A stretch of DNA of 64,000 bases from Anseranas semipalmata (GCA_013399115.1 VXAA01004089.1:397644-461643), one strand, 5' to 3'; positions 1 through 13,411 are shown, numbered from the stretch's first letter. Numbers and translations are program-made. Notes: generated by a model from the letters alone, not told the origin.

Positions 1-3000
1 ATTTTGAAACCATTAACCAGCTGGCATGTGATCAACTACTCAGTAATTCTCCCCATATTTTTCCCCCTCCTAACAGGTTATCATCTTGCCATGCTCTGTG
101 CTTTAGATTCAGTCATCTCTGGCACGCAAGGAAAGCCTGCAGCAACCAAGCAGGGCATTCCTTCAATCTGTATTTAACAGTTAATTGCAAACCTGTTCCT
201 TGAAGTACTGCCACAATTCCTTGCTTCACTGCAAAGTCTTTGATATCAACCTACTGCTTTTGGAAAGATTACAACTTGTGCACTTGGCTACTCTGGTCAG
301 ATGTGCACAAGAACATCAAGTATGAAAGTAAAATTGCTTTCTGTGTTGCATGTGAACCCAACAAACCTCTCAATTGCCATGTTAGATATGCTTCGAACCA
401 GTGCAAACCTGCAGGGGAACTGCTTTGGGAGAATGGAATTTTCCAACAAGGAGGCTGTCTTTCTGGGTGGGAGTGAGGGGAAGAAATTTATAGGGGAGCC
501 ACAGCTTGGGGCAAATTTACATAGCTTGCCAGAGCTGTATTCACGTCAAATAAAGATCTATCCTCACCCCAGTAACTGAGCATCAAACACTGTTCTCATT
601 TCCAGTAGTGCAAATCCAGAATAGCACCCTAAAACTCCATTTGTCAGGAGGATTTTAATCAAGATTAATGACTTCTACCAAGAAAAAGATGTAGCAGACA
701 TTGAATGGGAGCTCCAAGTGACACTTTCCAATGAAGTAGCTCAAACTTATACACTGTGAATATTGAATCAAATTCAGAACACCCAGCACTCAAAGAGCAA
801 AACTTACACACAGGATCAGATGTGCTGAAAGATAGGAATGGTTACATGACTTGCTATTTTATGATAATATTCTGAGTCCACTAAACAGACATGAAATTAT
901 TTATCTTTTGCATAGTCACATTTGTGTAATTTCATTGTCCTCAATACCTCTAGTACTTCACTAACATTTTAGTGGAGTCCGTGTCGATATTAATGCATTG
1001 CCCCAAATGTATCTATAGTCTGACATTAGAGAGTCATGTGCATAAATTCTTAAACTAACTAGGTATTGATTTGCTCTTTCTTTTGTGGAAAAGGAGTTTG
1101 AGAAGAGTGGGGTCAGGAAATGCTGACTGTATTGGGAGTTTTGAGATATCTTTGGCTCCAGGCAGTCTTACCTTATACCTGGGTATGATCCAGGACTTGC
1201 ATTGGCTGTGGATGAAGACATCAGTCCATGATTTTTTTTAATACTCATATAATATTTTGAATACCATTTGACTATGAGAATCTCCTTATAATTTTGCAGC
1301 TCCTCCATGTGTTTGATGATTTTTTGTTTGTTTGTTTTACCACTTTTTGTGCAGACTGGGAAATTATTTACCCATCCACACAGTTCACTGCCTGCTCAAT
1401 ATATGTCTACGCAGTAGGTTCCAGTAACTTGTTTATTCCAGGTTAGATTTGTAAGATCCAGCTTCATCCAGAAAACCATGGTCATAGTAATACTTTTCCA
1501 GCACCAATGGACCCTGCTCTACCCTGTACACATAGCTATCAACTACGGGGTATACTGGCAGGGTTAGCAAAGAAAAGCCATGGACTGAGAGCTGTGTGTG
1601 AGTTGATAGGTCAGAGGTATGTGTTTCCAACTGGTCAAACAAATTTTTTGCATCCATCTAACTGAGATCAGGGTTTACATGAAGGTATTCTGGGTTGAGA
1701 TTTGGAACTCTAAAGGCTGGAAAAAATCTTGTAGATTGTAGAAGACTGGAAAGACTATCCTCATGTACCTACACTAGAAGAGCAAATGGTGGAACAAAAT
1801 GATAAACGACTGTCATTTTTCTAAAATTTTAAGCACTGAAGAGGCTGCTGCAATCACCTTGCATAAGTATCTGCAGTTGAGAGGTCAAAGAACTTCACTA
1901 AGGAGTGAACATTTTTGGCTTGGACCTCGAATTCAAATTATTCTGTAGTATTCAACACTTTCCAATTTGTCCACATCCTGTTTTAGATATGAATGCTAGA
2001 ACTGCACATATTATTTTACTGTCGATCTCAGTGATGTCATGTATCTGAATAGCATCACCTTCTACTGAAACTTGATAACCCACAGATTATACATGCTAGG
2101 ATTGTTTCATTTGCCTTAACAATTGAGTTGTACAGAAAATGGTCTCATGCACAAAATAATCTTCATGGTGTCTGGAGATCTTTTCTAAATTACCACTTTC
2201 CAGAGTGTCTGTGGATTGTGTTTATATGTATTTGCGAATGCAGGGTATACATATACATCCATTAAACCTCATACCTGTGCTTCCTCTGTTGCAGATATAT
2301 GTGCTTTATCTTCCAGTCTGTCAACAGTGGTTTATTCTTACACTAAAAAAAACTTTTCTGAGATGTTTAAACATAACTAAGTAATTGTGTTACCAAAAAC
2401 CTTTGGAAACGCTATGAGTATGAAACCTGTATTCTTCCTGGAATTCTCCTGATAAAGCCCTACATCACTTGAAGAATTCACTCAGAAAGTTGCTTTCTTC
2501 ATACAAGTGAATTAATTATTTAAAGTCATAGGATTCCAACAGGTGCTTTTGTAAAATGAAGTTGAGCTCTGCAAACAGTGTTTCAAATCCATTTGAGTAA
2601 TTTTTGCTGTGTTCAGGGCTATATTTACATGATAGTCGTTCTTGCTGAAGATCAAGCAAAGGGTAATATTTCTTCTTTGCTTATTTTTCCCATGTATGAA
2701 ACCACAAATTGGAGAAAAAACAAAGAATGTTTTCACAGGGTTGCATGCACATTAATCTTTCTAGAGACTTCAAGCAATTGCATGTACACATTTATAAAAT
2801 TGAGAATAGGGAGACCTGAATTAAAACCTTGGAACTGAGCAACCTGAAGTGTTGAGAGTACTTTAAGTTAAAAACTGGATCCAGATCTGAAGTTTTCATA
2901 TGGCATTATTCTGGCTTCCTAGCAAGCACAACCTAAAGACCAGTAACAAGTTAAGACTGCATTTAGGGAAGTTCAAACACCACTCTTAAATCTGGGGGGC

Positions 3001-5073
3001 TGGCTCATTTCTAAAATGTGTGAATACCAAGATGGATACTACAGGTTAAGAAATTTTGCTCTCGAGTTCAACGGGATCGGGTCTGCTGCCAGGACACCTT
3101 TGCTGTTGGCAGTATTACCAACATCTTTTGAAACCAGCTTATCAGTCATGGGTTTGGAAGTTCAGCTTAAAAACATATAGTCTTGGGCTTGCCTTCTGTC
3201 TCAGCATATAAAAAGAAAAAGATCTCTTCCATTACTCCTCACAGAAGAGTAGGTTGTTTCTGCAGAACAACTGACTTTCCAATTTTCCACATCAGGACCT
3301 TATTCTCTTTATTGCCGAGTTTACCATACAAAGTCACAAACATATTCATTTCTCTTTTGCTAGCAATTAGTTCTTGAATACATAGGCAGATGTTACTCTT
3401 TAGCTGTAGCCTAAATATATGAGCTCCTATTTGCCATAAGATGTAATAGATCATGTTCCACATACAATTTTCAAATGACTTCAAGCCTTAATCATAATAA
3501 AGACTCAAGAGTTAACATTCCTTTCATCTACAGATTATTACTGAACATTTCTAATAATCTAGTTAAGTTGTATGAAAAGCACAGAAAGAGACATGAAACA
3601 GACTTCTCTTCTCATTTTCTTCAATACCAAGGGAAGGAAGAAGACAAATCCAAAAACAACACTTTTTTTTTCTTTCTCTTCTTGCTTTAACACAGTGAGT
3701 GATTTTCTCTGAAAGAAAAGAGGTTGCAAGTAGCTAGGAAAGCTATTAAATGTTGCTCTTGTTTTCTGTGCCACCTGTGAAATACAGCACAAGAGATTTT
3801 AATCTTTGTTTCAGTGGTTTTTTTTTTTTTTCCTTAAATTCAGTCATTTAAATGGAACTACACTTCCTTGATCCAAAGAAAGAAAACTACAGCTAGAGAT
3901 TCTCTTTTTAAGGTTCATTATATACCTTTAGATAATAAATTGTATATTTAAAAGGTATGACTTTGTTGACAGCCTGGTGATATGCCTTGGTAATTACATT
4001 ATACCAGTCAATAATTTCAATTGCCAATGACACCTTCCTGTCCTGCCCCAAGGACAGGTAGGGAAGAGAAAAAGGAGAGGGGTGAAAAGTGCTTCCCAGC
4101 CAAGTGGGAGTTTGTGTAAGATCTTTTTACTGCAATGGTATTTGTCCCCTGTAGAGTTCTCATGTTAGATTAAATTAAGTGACATGGCTTAACAGGCTGG
4201 ATATTGACTCACGGATCAAGAAAGTGTTCCATGAGCTGGGACACGTGGGTTCATGAGAAATGTAGTTATGGCAAAGAACCCATGAAGAAACACTGAACAT
4301 GACTCATCTAAGTTACAGATTCCCTCACTTTGCAACAGCATAGCTGGGAGCAACCGAAAGCCAAAGTGATATGAGTACATTTCAACATTTCTGACTTAAG
4401 CATTCATGAGATTTTTTTCTTTCCCCCAAAATGTGACATTTTATCCCAAACCAGACTGAAAATAAATGTTGACAGAGTGGAAGTTTCTCTGTGTTGAAAT
4501 TTCAGCCTTGGTTTTGATAACCCATATTTGGTTGGAGCCACCAGACATTTCTGTGTTATTTATCTTTGTTTATATTCAAGGTGCCCTTTCCAAACAGACA
4601 TGAAAATATTTGGCCTCTGCTATTTAGGTCTTGTGTCATGTTACAATTTAAATAGTTAGTTCATTTATACTGTTCACATATGTAAAAATGATACTGATGT
4701 TTAAAAAATAGACGTGTTTGTCCTCCTTCACTGAACTTACAAAAAGCCACAATTTATTTTATTTTATTCAAAGCTTTCTGAGGAAGAGAAGAGAGAAATT
4801 GAGACCGATACCATCCTTAACAAAGGTTTAACTGGGAAAATTTCTCAGAGCTCTGAAAAAGAGCTGAAGGGAAACAAGGCTGAAGATGTGACTGATAGGT
4901 CACAGCTGATTAACTTCTATGGTAGAAGGGAACAAAACAGGGAAATGGTTGTTCATTCTTCTTCAGATCAGCTAAACTACGTCATTTTGACTCTAGGAAG
5001 TCTGATCTGTGGGAATTTGAGTGTTAAAATACAAAAAGACTGAAAATGTACTCTGACTGACGTGCTAATTTCA
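1..5073. other. AT-rich non-coding stretch
   Basis: Every frame on both strands is broken by frequent stops and no frame shows a recognisable domain. The longest open frame here is under 95 codons. There are short T runs near 3661 and 3819 and one small perfect stem, with 7-bp arms at 4037-4043 and 4052-4058 around an 8-nt loop. No CR1 tail, CpG cluster or promoter-like sequence is visible. I read this as intergenic or intronic sequence. Confidence 0.6.
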
Positions 5074-5175
5074 TTTTGCTTCAGTTTCAGTTTCCTCATT
5101 CCTAAAATGGGCAAAATAAGCTTATGGGTTGCACAGAGTGTCTAGGAAACTTTTGAGAGTAAAGAGCATTTATTA
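5074..5175 (+). repeat. MIR-like SINE remnant, 3' part
   Basis: The stretch around 5081-5130 reads like the 3' half of a MIR element: a 'CAGTTTCCTCATTC' block followed by 'TAAAATGGGCAAAATAA', then a tail resembling the MIR end. MIR is an ancient tRNA-derived SINE mobilised by L2 and survives in bird genomes as short, worn copies. The 5' tRNA-like part is not visible. The assignment rests on similarity to the consensus as I remember it, not on an alignment score. Confidence 0.55.
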
Positions 5176-5439
5176 CTGTTCCCCCATTTGGCTGTAAGAG
5201 CAACTATTCAAAGATATTGTTATGCTTTCCAAGGATCTGACTAAACCCTCTGCCCTCACCATCTTCTACCTTATCAGCCAAGTTGTGCTGCCACCAGCTC
5301 ATTTTACAAACAGCTGATTTCTCCATAAGTGCCAGCTCTTAAAAAAAAGCTTCTTTTGACCAAACCATTTAAATTAAGAGAAAGGTTTGAAAATAATCAC
5401 TTGCCAGGACTGACATTTAGGAGCAGACTTTGCCCTTCC

Positions 5440-5820
5440 TTAGAAAAGCTCTTTAGAAATGAGGTGAGCCATCAGCACTACATGGAGCAGGATCTGCACC
5501 AGACCCCTTCGTTTCCCTGCCTGCTCAGCAAACAGCATTTCTCTGTAGCTCTGCTCCACTGATTGGAAAGGCTGCAGCTTAATGGTCTTTCATTGCAGAC
5601 TTCCTTTTAGTACCCAGCCCAGCAATTAGGCCCCAGCCATGCTTCACGACCTCTGGCTGCCTCGCTGTGAGCTTTGATCAGATCTTTGCTCGCTGACACA
5701 CATCTAATAACTCGCCGTGACACCAGCTAAGCTATCAGGTCCTAATTTATGCCTCACCCTGCATCCTAGGCCAAATAAGGAGTGTAATTAGCTATTATAT
5801 CAGCCAGAAGTTTGACCTGA
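5440..5820. promoter_or_regulatory. Possible conserved non-coding element
   Basis: This stretch keeps at least five CpG dinucleotides (for example around 5509, 5646, 5662, 5689 and 5713) in a window where CpG is rare. It is not a recognisable repeat and has no sustained open frame. It ends in an AT-rich part with several TAAT cores (5780-5810), the kind of core bound by homeodomain proteins. That combination is common in distal enhancers, but the sequence alone cannot show conservation or activity. Confidence 0.25.
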
Positions 5821-8800
5821 CCTCCAGTTTGGAAGTTGGGCAGGGAAAAGGAATGAAATGAGGAAAGCTACTGAAAGTGAGTTTTGTGAGTCTCTGTAAA
5901 AAAATGCAAGATCAATACACAGGCAGTGGCCCCTTATCAGAGGAGCCTGCACTGGTATTCACATTTCTGCTGACAACATAATATCATCAGTAGCAAAAAT
6001 TGTAACTTCTCTTCCCCTTACCTGGAGCTCTCTGTCTCATTTTGGTACCAGATAGCTCCTCTAAGATCATGCACTGTTGCTATAGACATAGGTACGGTTA
6101 GACAAATGAAAAACACTAAGAAGCCCAACAGTTTTATAGCTAAATACAAGAGATGTGAACGGCCTGGGTTTCACTGTCGCTTTTTTCATATGGCTTCTGA
6201 TTTTATTTTGAAGTGACATAAAAAAGAGAGGTGGAAGCAAGGTGAACAACAGCAAAAGAAAAAGTTTCATTTCAAGTCTATTTTTTTTCCAGACTGAAAT
6301 GAAATGTTTTAGTTCTGAGCCCTTGGAAAGGATGTTTATTCTACTCTAAATAAAACTGAAGTATATTTTTAAATGAAACATCACCTCAAATTACTTTGAA
6401 AGAGTCCAAATAAAAAACATTTACATTTTTTCCAGAATCTCTTTCCCACTTTCCTACTGCTTTTTTTTCTTTTTTTTCATCATTTGAAAGGGTTCTCTTC
6501 AATCAGCATGAATTCACAAAACATTTCAGTCAACTGACTTGTATAATTTCAGTGGGAAAAATTTTTATTTGTATCAACCATTCCATTCAGTGCGGCCACC
6601 TCTTATGAGGCAGAGAGAAACCAGAACCCTGGAGAGATGGGTTGGCTTTCCTGAGGCTATGGCTGCAGCAGGGCAAAGTGGAGCACACTCTCATTTAGCA
6701 CACGCACTCCAGCATACAGATATCCACCAGCCAGAGCAGGCAAAAGAAGGTTCAGGAAGTCTTTTATCCCAGTTGGACAAGGATGAATGCTTTGTGAACA
6801 CCCAGCTTTGTCATTCCCCTACTTCTAGTTAAGACAACAACCTCAGCATCCCTCCCAGTGGAAGAGTAACATAACCTGCTGCATCCAGCATTCAACCCAT
6901 CGACCAAGCTCCTTTCAGCATCTATGGGCCTATTGTGGGATCTCTGACAAGAACAGGTAAAGGTAAGAAAATGCTGGATGGGGTTTTAGTTTCTCTAAGT
7001 ACAGAGAAGTAATTAGAATTAAGGAACATCATTGGGCATGGGTTGGTGAGGTGGCTATGTTGAGTTGAATGGTAGATGCTTGAGATTTAGCGTTGTTCTA
7101 TTTTAGTTAAGTTTCAGATCATAAGTGATTTTTAAAAACTATAGGCAGACTGAGATGCTGAAGAGGTGATTTGACCATTTCTCTGTCAGATGTTAGAGGA
7201 ATGAAAACAGCTCTCTTATGTGTTTTCATATCCAAAAATTCTGGTCACAACTGTTATCTTTCCATCTGTTGTACCAGGTCACAGAAACCACAAGGTTTTT
7301 TGCCCTAGGATATTCTAAAATAATCTAAGTTACAGTATCTCTGATGCACAGGGTTTTGTAATGAGGTATGCCTTCTTTTAAAGCTTTGATTCATACTTTG
7401 TTAGGATATTTAAAATTGTGTTTTAAAGTCATTCTGAGTATCCTTATATTCTAGATGGGTCAGAATGAAAAAAGCTAGCAAAAAGATTTAAAAAAAAAAA
7501 AAAAACATGATCACAAATGTGAAAGCTGTTTTATCTTTTCATAACTGCTTTTCATATGTAGTTCTTTATTTCTCAGTTTTGTTCTGCTTGAAAAACCCTG
7601 ATTTTCAGATGTGAACTTTTATACAATGGGAGGACTACAAATTTTAGAGTTCAGGCCTAGGCCCATCTGTGAAGAGCCATCAAGGTCATGGTTTCATAAT
7701 ACCAAGTGACCTAAAATTGTCACATCTGTCCCCTGTGAATTCTTCCAAGAGCAACCTGGAACCTTGGTCAGGATCTCGGTGACTGCAAACACCACAGCCT
7801 GGGACATACAGTACCCTGACATCCTTATACTGAGGAATACATTAAATATTTTTGTTGCAAACATTCTGGCCACCTGAAATCCAAATTATATCCTCAGAGT
7901 ATTGTGACTCAGTCAAATGTAGCCTTTCTCGCATTTTCAGTACGTCCTTAGGCCTTCTTTCTGGTGGAATAGACATTCCCCCATTTGAAAGGGAAGTCAT
8001 TCAGGATCCAATTCACACAGGAGGTCAAAGTTTCCAGATAAAAAAGATTCTTCTGGCTTGCTTGAAATGAATTCAGTCATGGAATACCCCCATCAAGATG
8101 TGACAACTGATCTTCAGGAAATACCTCTGCCAGCACTAACAGACCCTCTGTCTCCAGAAAGCAGTAGCATTGCTTTTTCAAGGGAGGTTCAACAATCCAA
8201 ACAAGACAGCAAGGCTCATCAGAGGTTGACAGAAGACCATTAGGAAGGGGTTATAAATTTTAGAAATCTGGGCTAGACCAGTATTTATTAAGCATTAACT
8301 TGCCTGGGTAAAGAGATGTAGTATCTGTAACACCCCATATCTTAACTTTGGAGAGGAGAATTCTGATGAAGGACAGTGCAGAAGTCCTGTTACGCACAGG
8401 TGAGTGGAGAAGGTCATCGAATAAAAAGCTTTTCTTTTAAGCACTGTGGGCCTGAAATGATTATTTGACATGATGTCTGCAAGAAACCTTTAAGTCAGTG
8501 CTGATAAAAGTATACTAATGATATGAAGAGCACAGGAGAGCTGAATAATTGAAAGGGCAAATTATGATCAGAACTGAGCAAATATTACACTTTGACCAGA
8601 AATCAATGATGGACAAGGAGAAGGATAGTTGTTCTATCAAAAAAATGGTATAACATGATCCAAAAGGTGGAAGTGGAAGCCAAACAAACATGGGCTGGAA
8701 CAAATAAGGGTAATTAAATATTGGAACAATTCCCTCTACTACTGCCCTAGAGTGCATCTAGAGTGATGTCTGCAATGAAGTTAGGATCTACTGAAAGCAA

Positions 8801-9468
8801 CATAGTACAGTTATTGCAGGAATTGCTTCAGAGAAGTCCCATGACCTTTATTACTTAGTAGGTCAAACAAGATGAGAAAATAAACCTTTTTGGCTTTAAA
8901 AAGCCCTGAGTTGATATCCTTTCCAAGATGTGAAGTGTTTAAGGCAACACAGCCACTGTGAAATGGATTAAATATGTTGGAAATTTTTGGTGTGGTATTC
9001 TTTTTTTTTTTCCTTTTTTTTATTTTTTTAAGACAGCATATAATTAACTTATGGAATGTATTGCCATGGGATGTAAGTGGAGCAAATATCTTGAATTCAT
9101 GTTAAAGATTATACACCTGTTTGAATAACCGTTTGGTTAACCGATGATCCAGAGAAATTTCCCTCTATTAGAGCATTTGATTAGGCAAACTTAATGTTAC
9201 TGTGATTTTCACAGCTCTGTTTAGATGGTATTTCTTTGCTTCAAATGCCATGGTCTCCAAGGATGATACCTCAGGCCAAAGGTACAAGCCTGTTTTTGAA
9301 GCAAACATTTTTGAAGGTATCATTTCCCTCAAGATAATTCTGTTTCATTATACAGAATAAATGTTGACCTGAGATGCATTAACAAGATCTAGATTAAAGA
9401 TAGGATCTAACCTACAACTGCTAAAACTATTCAGAAATATCCAAATTCCAGGCTGAATTAGAATACTG

Positions 9469-9488
9469 AAAAAAAAAAAAAAAAAAAA
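9469..9488. repeat. Poly(A) run, 20 nt
   Basis: Twenty consecutive A bases. The sequence before the run does not look like a known retroposed gene or SINE, so I call it a simple homopolymer. Confidence 0.9.
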
Positions 9489-9895
9489 GAAATAGTCTAG
9501 CATGTTTACCTTCGCTCTGGTTCTTAATTCCTTCTTACCTATTGAAGGACAAGTTGCTTATGTAGTGGTGATTACAGCTCTTGGAACAATCTGCTTTAAA
9601 CAGAAATCACCACAGAAATCACCATATAATATTAATTATAGGTTAGTTCCTGTCACCACATAATCAAAGCCCTGGGAGAATCTATATTGTGAAGTATGTG
9701 CCTTATATTTAAAAGGTACTTAATTTCAATATTGACGTGATTGTGTTTCAGGGAAGGCTTTTGCTTAATATTTCCTAATAACATCTTACACAATCTAATT
9801 TCAAAGCCTCCCCCTGCCTTTCTGTGATTTTTGCTCTCAGTTATTTTTTATCAAATTTATTAATTTCCTGCACACCTATTTAGCACTGTACCCAC

Positions 9896-9916
9896 TAATA
9901 ATAATAATAATAATAA
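9896..9916. repeat. (ATA)n microsatellite
   Basis: An uninterrupted trinucleotide repeat of about seven units, likely polymorphic in length. Confidence 0.9.
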
Positions 9917-10844
9917 AATACAGTCATGAAGGCAGTTAGCAAACAAAGATCTTTTTTTATTTTTTACAGGAATGCTATGAGGCTGAGTCATTTTTTCCCC
10001 CTTGGAAAGTATTTATGTTGGGAGGTGCTTGATTTTTAATAAGATACTCCCAAATGAAACATTTCCTTTTGAACTATTTCAAAGCATTCAAATTAATGTC
10101 ATTTTTGTTTTGCAACATTTCAGGAAAACTGAGGTTTAAACAGCAGAATTTCCTGTAGGAGAGATGCTGTTTCTGAGAAGAGAGGAAAGTTTTTCTAAGA
10201 TGGAAGGGCAAAAAGGCACTTTCTTGGAGGGAATGGATTCTACATTAGGACTATATATGTATATATATGCATACATTTTCAGTGTTTCCTAATAATTAGG
10301 TATTCCAGTGAGCTTAACTGTAGAAGCAATGACAGAGGTTTTCTCTTACACATTGTACAGAACTGCTGAATCAGTGTTTCCCAGTGAAACTCTGCATGAG
10401 AGGCACTGCGAGGTGTTTTATTTGGGGCACTTTTGTTTGTTTGTTAGAAAAATTAGCTTCTATATACAATCATTTTGACATGGGATCTATGTGCTTACCT
10501 GCTTTGATTTCTCTCACAGCGACTGTCCTCTAGGAAAGGTCTTCCTTTTCAACTCACCTTGAGTGGTCTGAAAATTTGGTTCAGATTTAGTGACATGCCA
10601 ATACAAGTCTCCCCCCAGTCTTTTTTTTTCAGCTGAAACAGAAGCTTTACAGGGAAGGAAAGTGCCAGCCCCCTATTACCTAAACCTCCATTGTTCATTA
10701 CCTAAAGCTTCATCATCTTCACTGCAGTGACTCTTAAGGTACAGTTTAACAAGTAACGACTAAGATGTAGCCTAGATGTGAACTTTAAACACATCAGCTG
10801 CCTCCTGATCACTGCCTGTCATGCATACAGAAAAAATGTGAAGC

Positions 10845-10870
10845 ATTCTGTGATTCTGTGATTCTGTGAT
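10845..10870 (+). repeat. CR1-type 3' tail repeat, (ATTCTGTG)3
   Basis: Three perfect ATTCTGTG octamers. Octamers of this type form the 3' end of avian CR1 elements, read in the element's sense direction. No recognisable CR1 body precedes it on the plus strand, so it is either an extremely short CR1 insertion or a tail whose body has decayed. It forms a 26-bp perfect inverted repeat with the tail of the minus-strand CR1 starting at about 10996. Confidence 0.6.
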
Positions 10871-10995
10871 CTAAACTCTCCTAAAAGAGGGATGAAACAC
10901 CTTCTGTATGCTGTAGGATAACGACAAGTCAGTGTACAGATACTGTAGAGGAGTGATACACCAGGGGTTTATGGCCTTGTAAGTCCGTACTCTGA

Positions 10996-11300
10996 GTCAC
11001 AGAATCACAGAATCACAGAATCACAGAATCGTTCAGGTTGGAAGAGACCTCCAAGATCACCTAGTCCAACCTCTGACCTAACTCTAACAAGGCCCACACT
11101 AAACCATATCTCTAAGCTCAACATCTAAACATCTTTTAAAGACCTCCAGGGATGGTGACTCAACCACTTCCCTGGGCAGCCCATTCCAATGCCTAACTAC
11201 GCTTTCGGTAAAGAAGTTTTTCCTAATATTCAACCTAAACCTCCCCTGACGCAAACCTCCCCAGAACCCCCCCCCCTAAACCTCCCCAGACTCCCCTGAG
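10996..11300 (-). mobile_element. CR1 LINE fragment, 3' end, minus strand
   Basis: On the plus strand the element starts with four tandem TCACAGAA units, the reverse complement of the CR1 octamer tail. A typical CR1 3' untranslated block follows ('GGTTGGAAGAGACCTCCAAG') and then the reverse-oriented end of ORF2 ('TTCCTAATATTCAACCTAAA'). It is cut at its 5' end, as most CR1 copies are, because reverse transcription starts at the 3' end and usually stops early. Near 11255-11300 a short cytosine-rich motif is repeated and includes a run of about ten C, which blurs the 5' boundary. Confidence 0.9.
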
Positions 11301-11335
11301 TCTGCACCAACGAAGCACTGGGCATTCCTGACTAA

Positions 11336-13411
11336 AAGAGAAAATTCCTGAGTTTATAACACAAATTAAATATTCCAGAATACAAGACCATCAGCAATAA
11401 AATCTGACAGTATTTTTTTAAGAAGCCTCACAATGGGGAATAATTGGTGATTTAAAGGATATAAACATTGATTTGGGAAACACTATTTATCCATGTAATA
11501 GTCTCCAAAGTCTTTTTCCCAACTGCAGTATTTCAGCTTGCCCTGAGAGTGAGAAGCAATCTTTCTGCTGGCATCACAATCCTGCAGCAGCTGGAAGGGG
11601 CTTGATGCACTTGAAGATGTGATTATCTGCAGGAAGGAGAGATTCTGCAGCCCTGGTCCTGTCGGGGTGGTGTGCTGACTCCGCAGAATGTCCCCTGCCA
11701 ATTTGACAGCTGCGTGGTTTGCAGTTTTGGAAATCCAAGCATCTTTCTGGGTATTAGTCTGGAGGCTGTGGGCAAGAAAGAAGCTGCAGAGTGGTGGATG
11801 AGGGATTAGCAAGTGCGCAGAGGTCACGGTATTAAACAATATGTAAACTTCACAGTTTAGGCCCTGCTCCAGCAAACAGGGTTAGAAGTTGAACAGAGCT
11901 ATTTTCTTCCATCTCTGGCTGTCCTCGAGTCAGTATAGCAAAAATATTTGGTAGCTGACAATGAGATCCCGTGATTATAAACTTGTTTTGTAAATACCTA
12001 CGTGACCCACGCTGGTTACAGAAGAACTCATAACCCAAAAGCAGCAGACAGGCAAACATTGTGAGCACAGACAGATGCAATCCAGGATGTCCTGCTCTCC
12101 TCTGCTGAGTTTTGGGGAGGGGACAATAAGTCTGACACTCTCTCTGCTCACTCCTCCCTATAAATCTGTGCTTGGTTGATTTAAGGTGTAGGCAGCCCAG
12201 CTTTGCACATCTCTCTGAAGTTTAAGGAGTTACTGTATACTGCTGCTTTACTGCTAAAAGACAGAATACGGGAGTGTTTTTAGTGCACTTCAGCGCACAG
12301 TAGTGGTGGTTTAAGCAAAGCCAACGGGGAGCTTAAATTCCTGCTGTTTCTGCTGTGATGATGCTCTTCATGTCACAGAGAGGGGAACCGTAGTGCAAAG
12401 GGCTCTGGCAAGTCATCATGTCACCACAGTTAATAAAGGAGCAGGTAAAATGAAGGGGTTTACACTTTACCTTTGCTGAAGGCTGCTGGTCAATACAGAA
12501 ATAGCTACTGCCACAGCACGGCCTGTTTGGGCCCTTACTTTTGAATAAGAAGAAATACGTCACGTATGTTTCAACATCTGGCCAGTTGTTATGAAGGGAA
12601 ACCAGCCGGCCACGTCACAGCTGCAACATTTGATGAGTCCCTTCCTTCAGTCTCTCCTCTGAGTGGGTCTGCAAGCAGAACTGTGGATCTGCAGGAGGCA
12701 AAGCACCAAAGCTACTGCAGGTTTTTCCTTCTTTGTTGTAGCCTGCATCCCTTCGCTGACTGAGCTAGATTAAGTCTCCATGACAGGAAGTCAGGAATGT
12801 AGATTTATTCAGACTTGTTAAAACAGTGGCACACATCCCAAGGAAGACAAATAGCCTTTTGTGAGATAATTTGCTAACGCTGTTCCACCCTAACATGTAT
12901 CTGTCCTGCTATCGCATGACTAATATGGACATAACCCTGCACACTTTTATCAGACATGCATACATATGTCAGCCTGATTTGTGTCTCACTTGGTTGGGTG
13001 AAGAAGCCAATGGACTTGTGCCCAAGCAAAACTCGTTGAACTGAGATCAAAATCTGCTGTGCACTTTTAATTCGCTACTTGTGTTTTTTCACAGTAAGTG
13101 CCTTTGGTTCAAATGAGCATTTGCAGTGCCTGTTTTTCATTCAGTCATTTCTTTACATATGAAAATGAATTCATAGAACAGAAGCATTTGCTATACATCA
13201 TGAACATTACAGTACTTTCTGTTAGTCACATTATTCTTTTGGTTAAAAGAGTGGTGGGAATCTGATCAGGAGAAAAACCTACCCCGTGAGTAATCCTATA
13301 CCATGAGTAATAAATACAGGATGTATCTTGTTCTCTTGTAGCATTTTAATGAATGGTAAAGAATTCTATAGTATTTTAATGAATAACCTGATGTAAGTAA
13401 AAATCTGACAT
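11336..13411. other. Non-coding stretch, moderately GC-rich in part
   Basis: The part from about 11500 to 12420 is visibly richer in G and C than its flanks and keeps some CpG. It includes minus-strand open frames of 130 codons (11483-11875) and 76 codons (11850-12080), neither with a recognisable domain. It could hold a conserved non-coding element, but nothing points to a gene. The remainder is ordinary AT-rich sequence. Confidence 0.45.

Larger units (their letters stand above)
5821..10844. other. AT-rich non-coding stretch
   Basis: No open frame here reaches 100 codons or shows a domain. The stretch holds several homopolymers and simple repeats, including A runs near 7490 and 9469, a T-rich tract near 9001 and an ATA repeat near 9896. 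It also has an exact 12-bp tandem duplication at 9601-9624 and a TA-rich tract near 10250. I see no gene or identifiable transposon. Confidence 0.55.

Noticed and set aside
11483..11875. A 130-codon minus-strand frame in moderately GC-rich sequence
   Set aside because: No domain is visible and no splice or promoter context supports it. The composition alone explains a longer frame.
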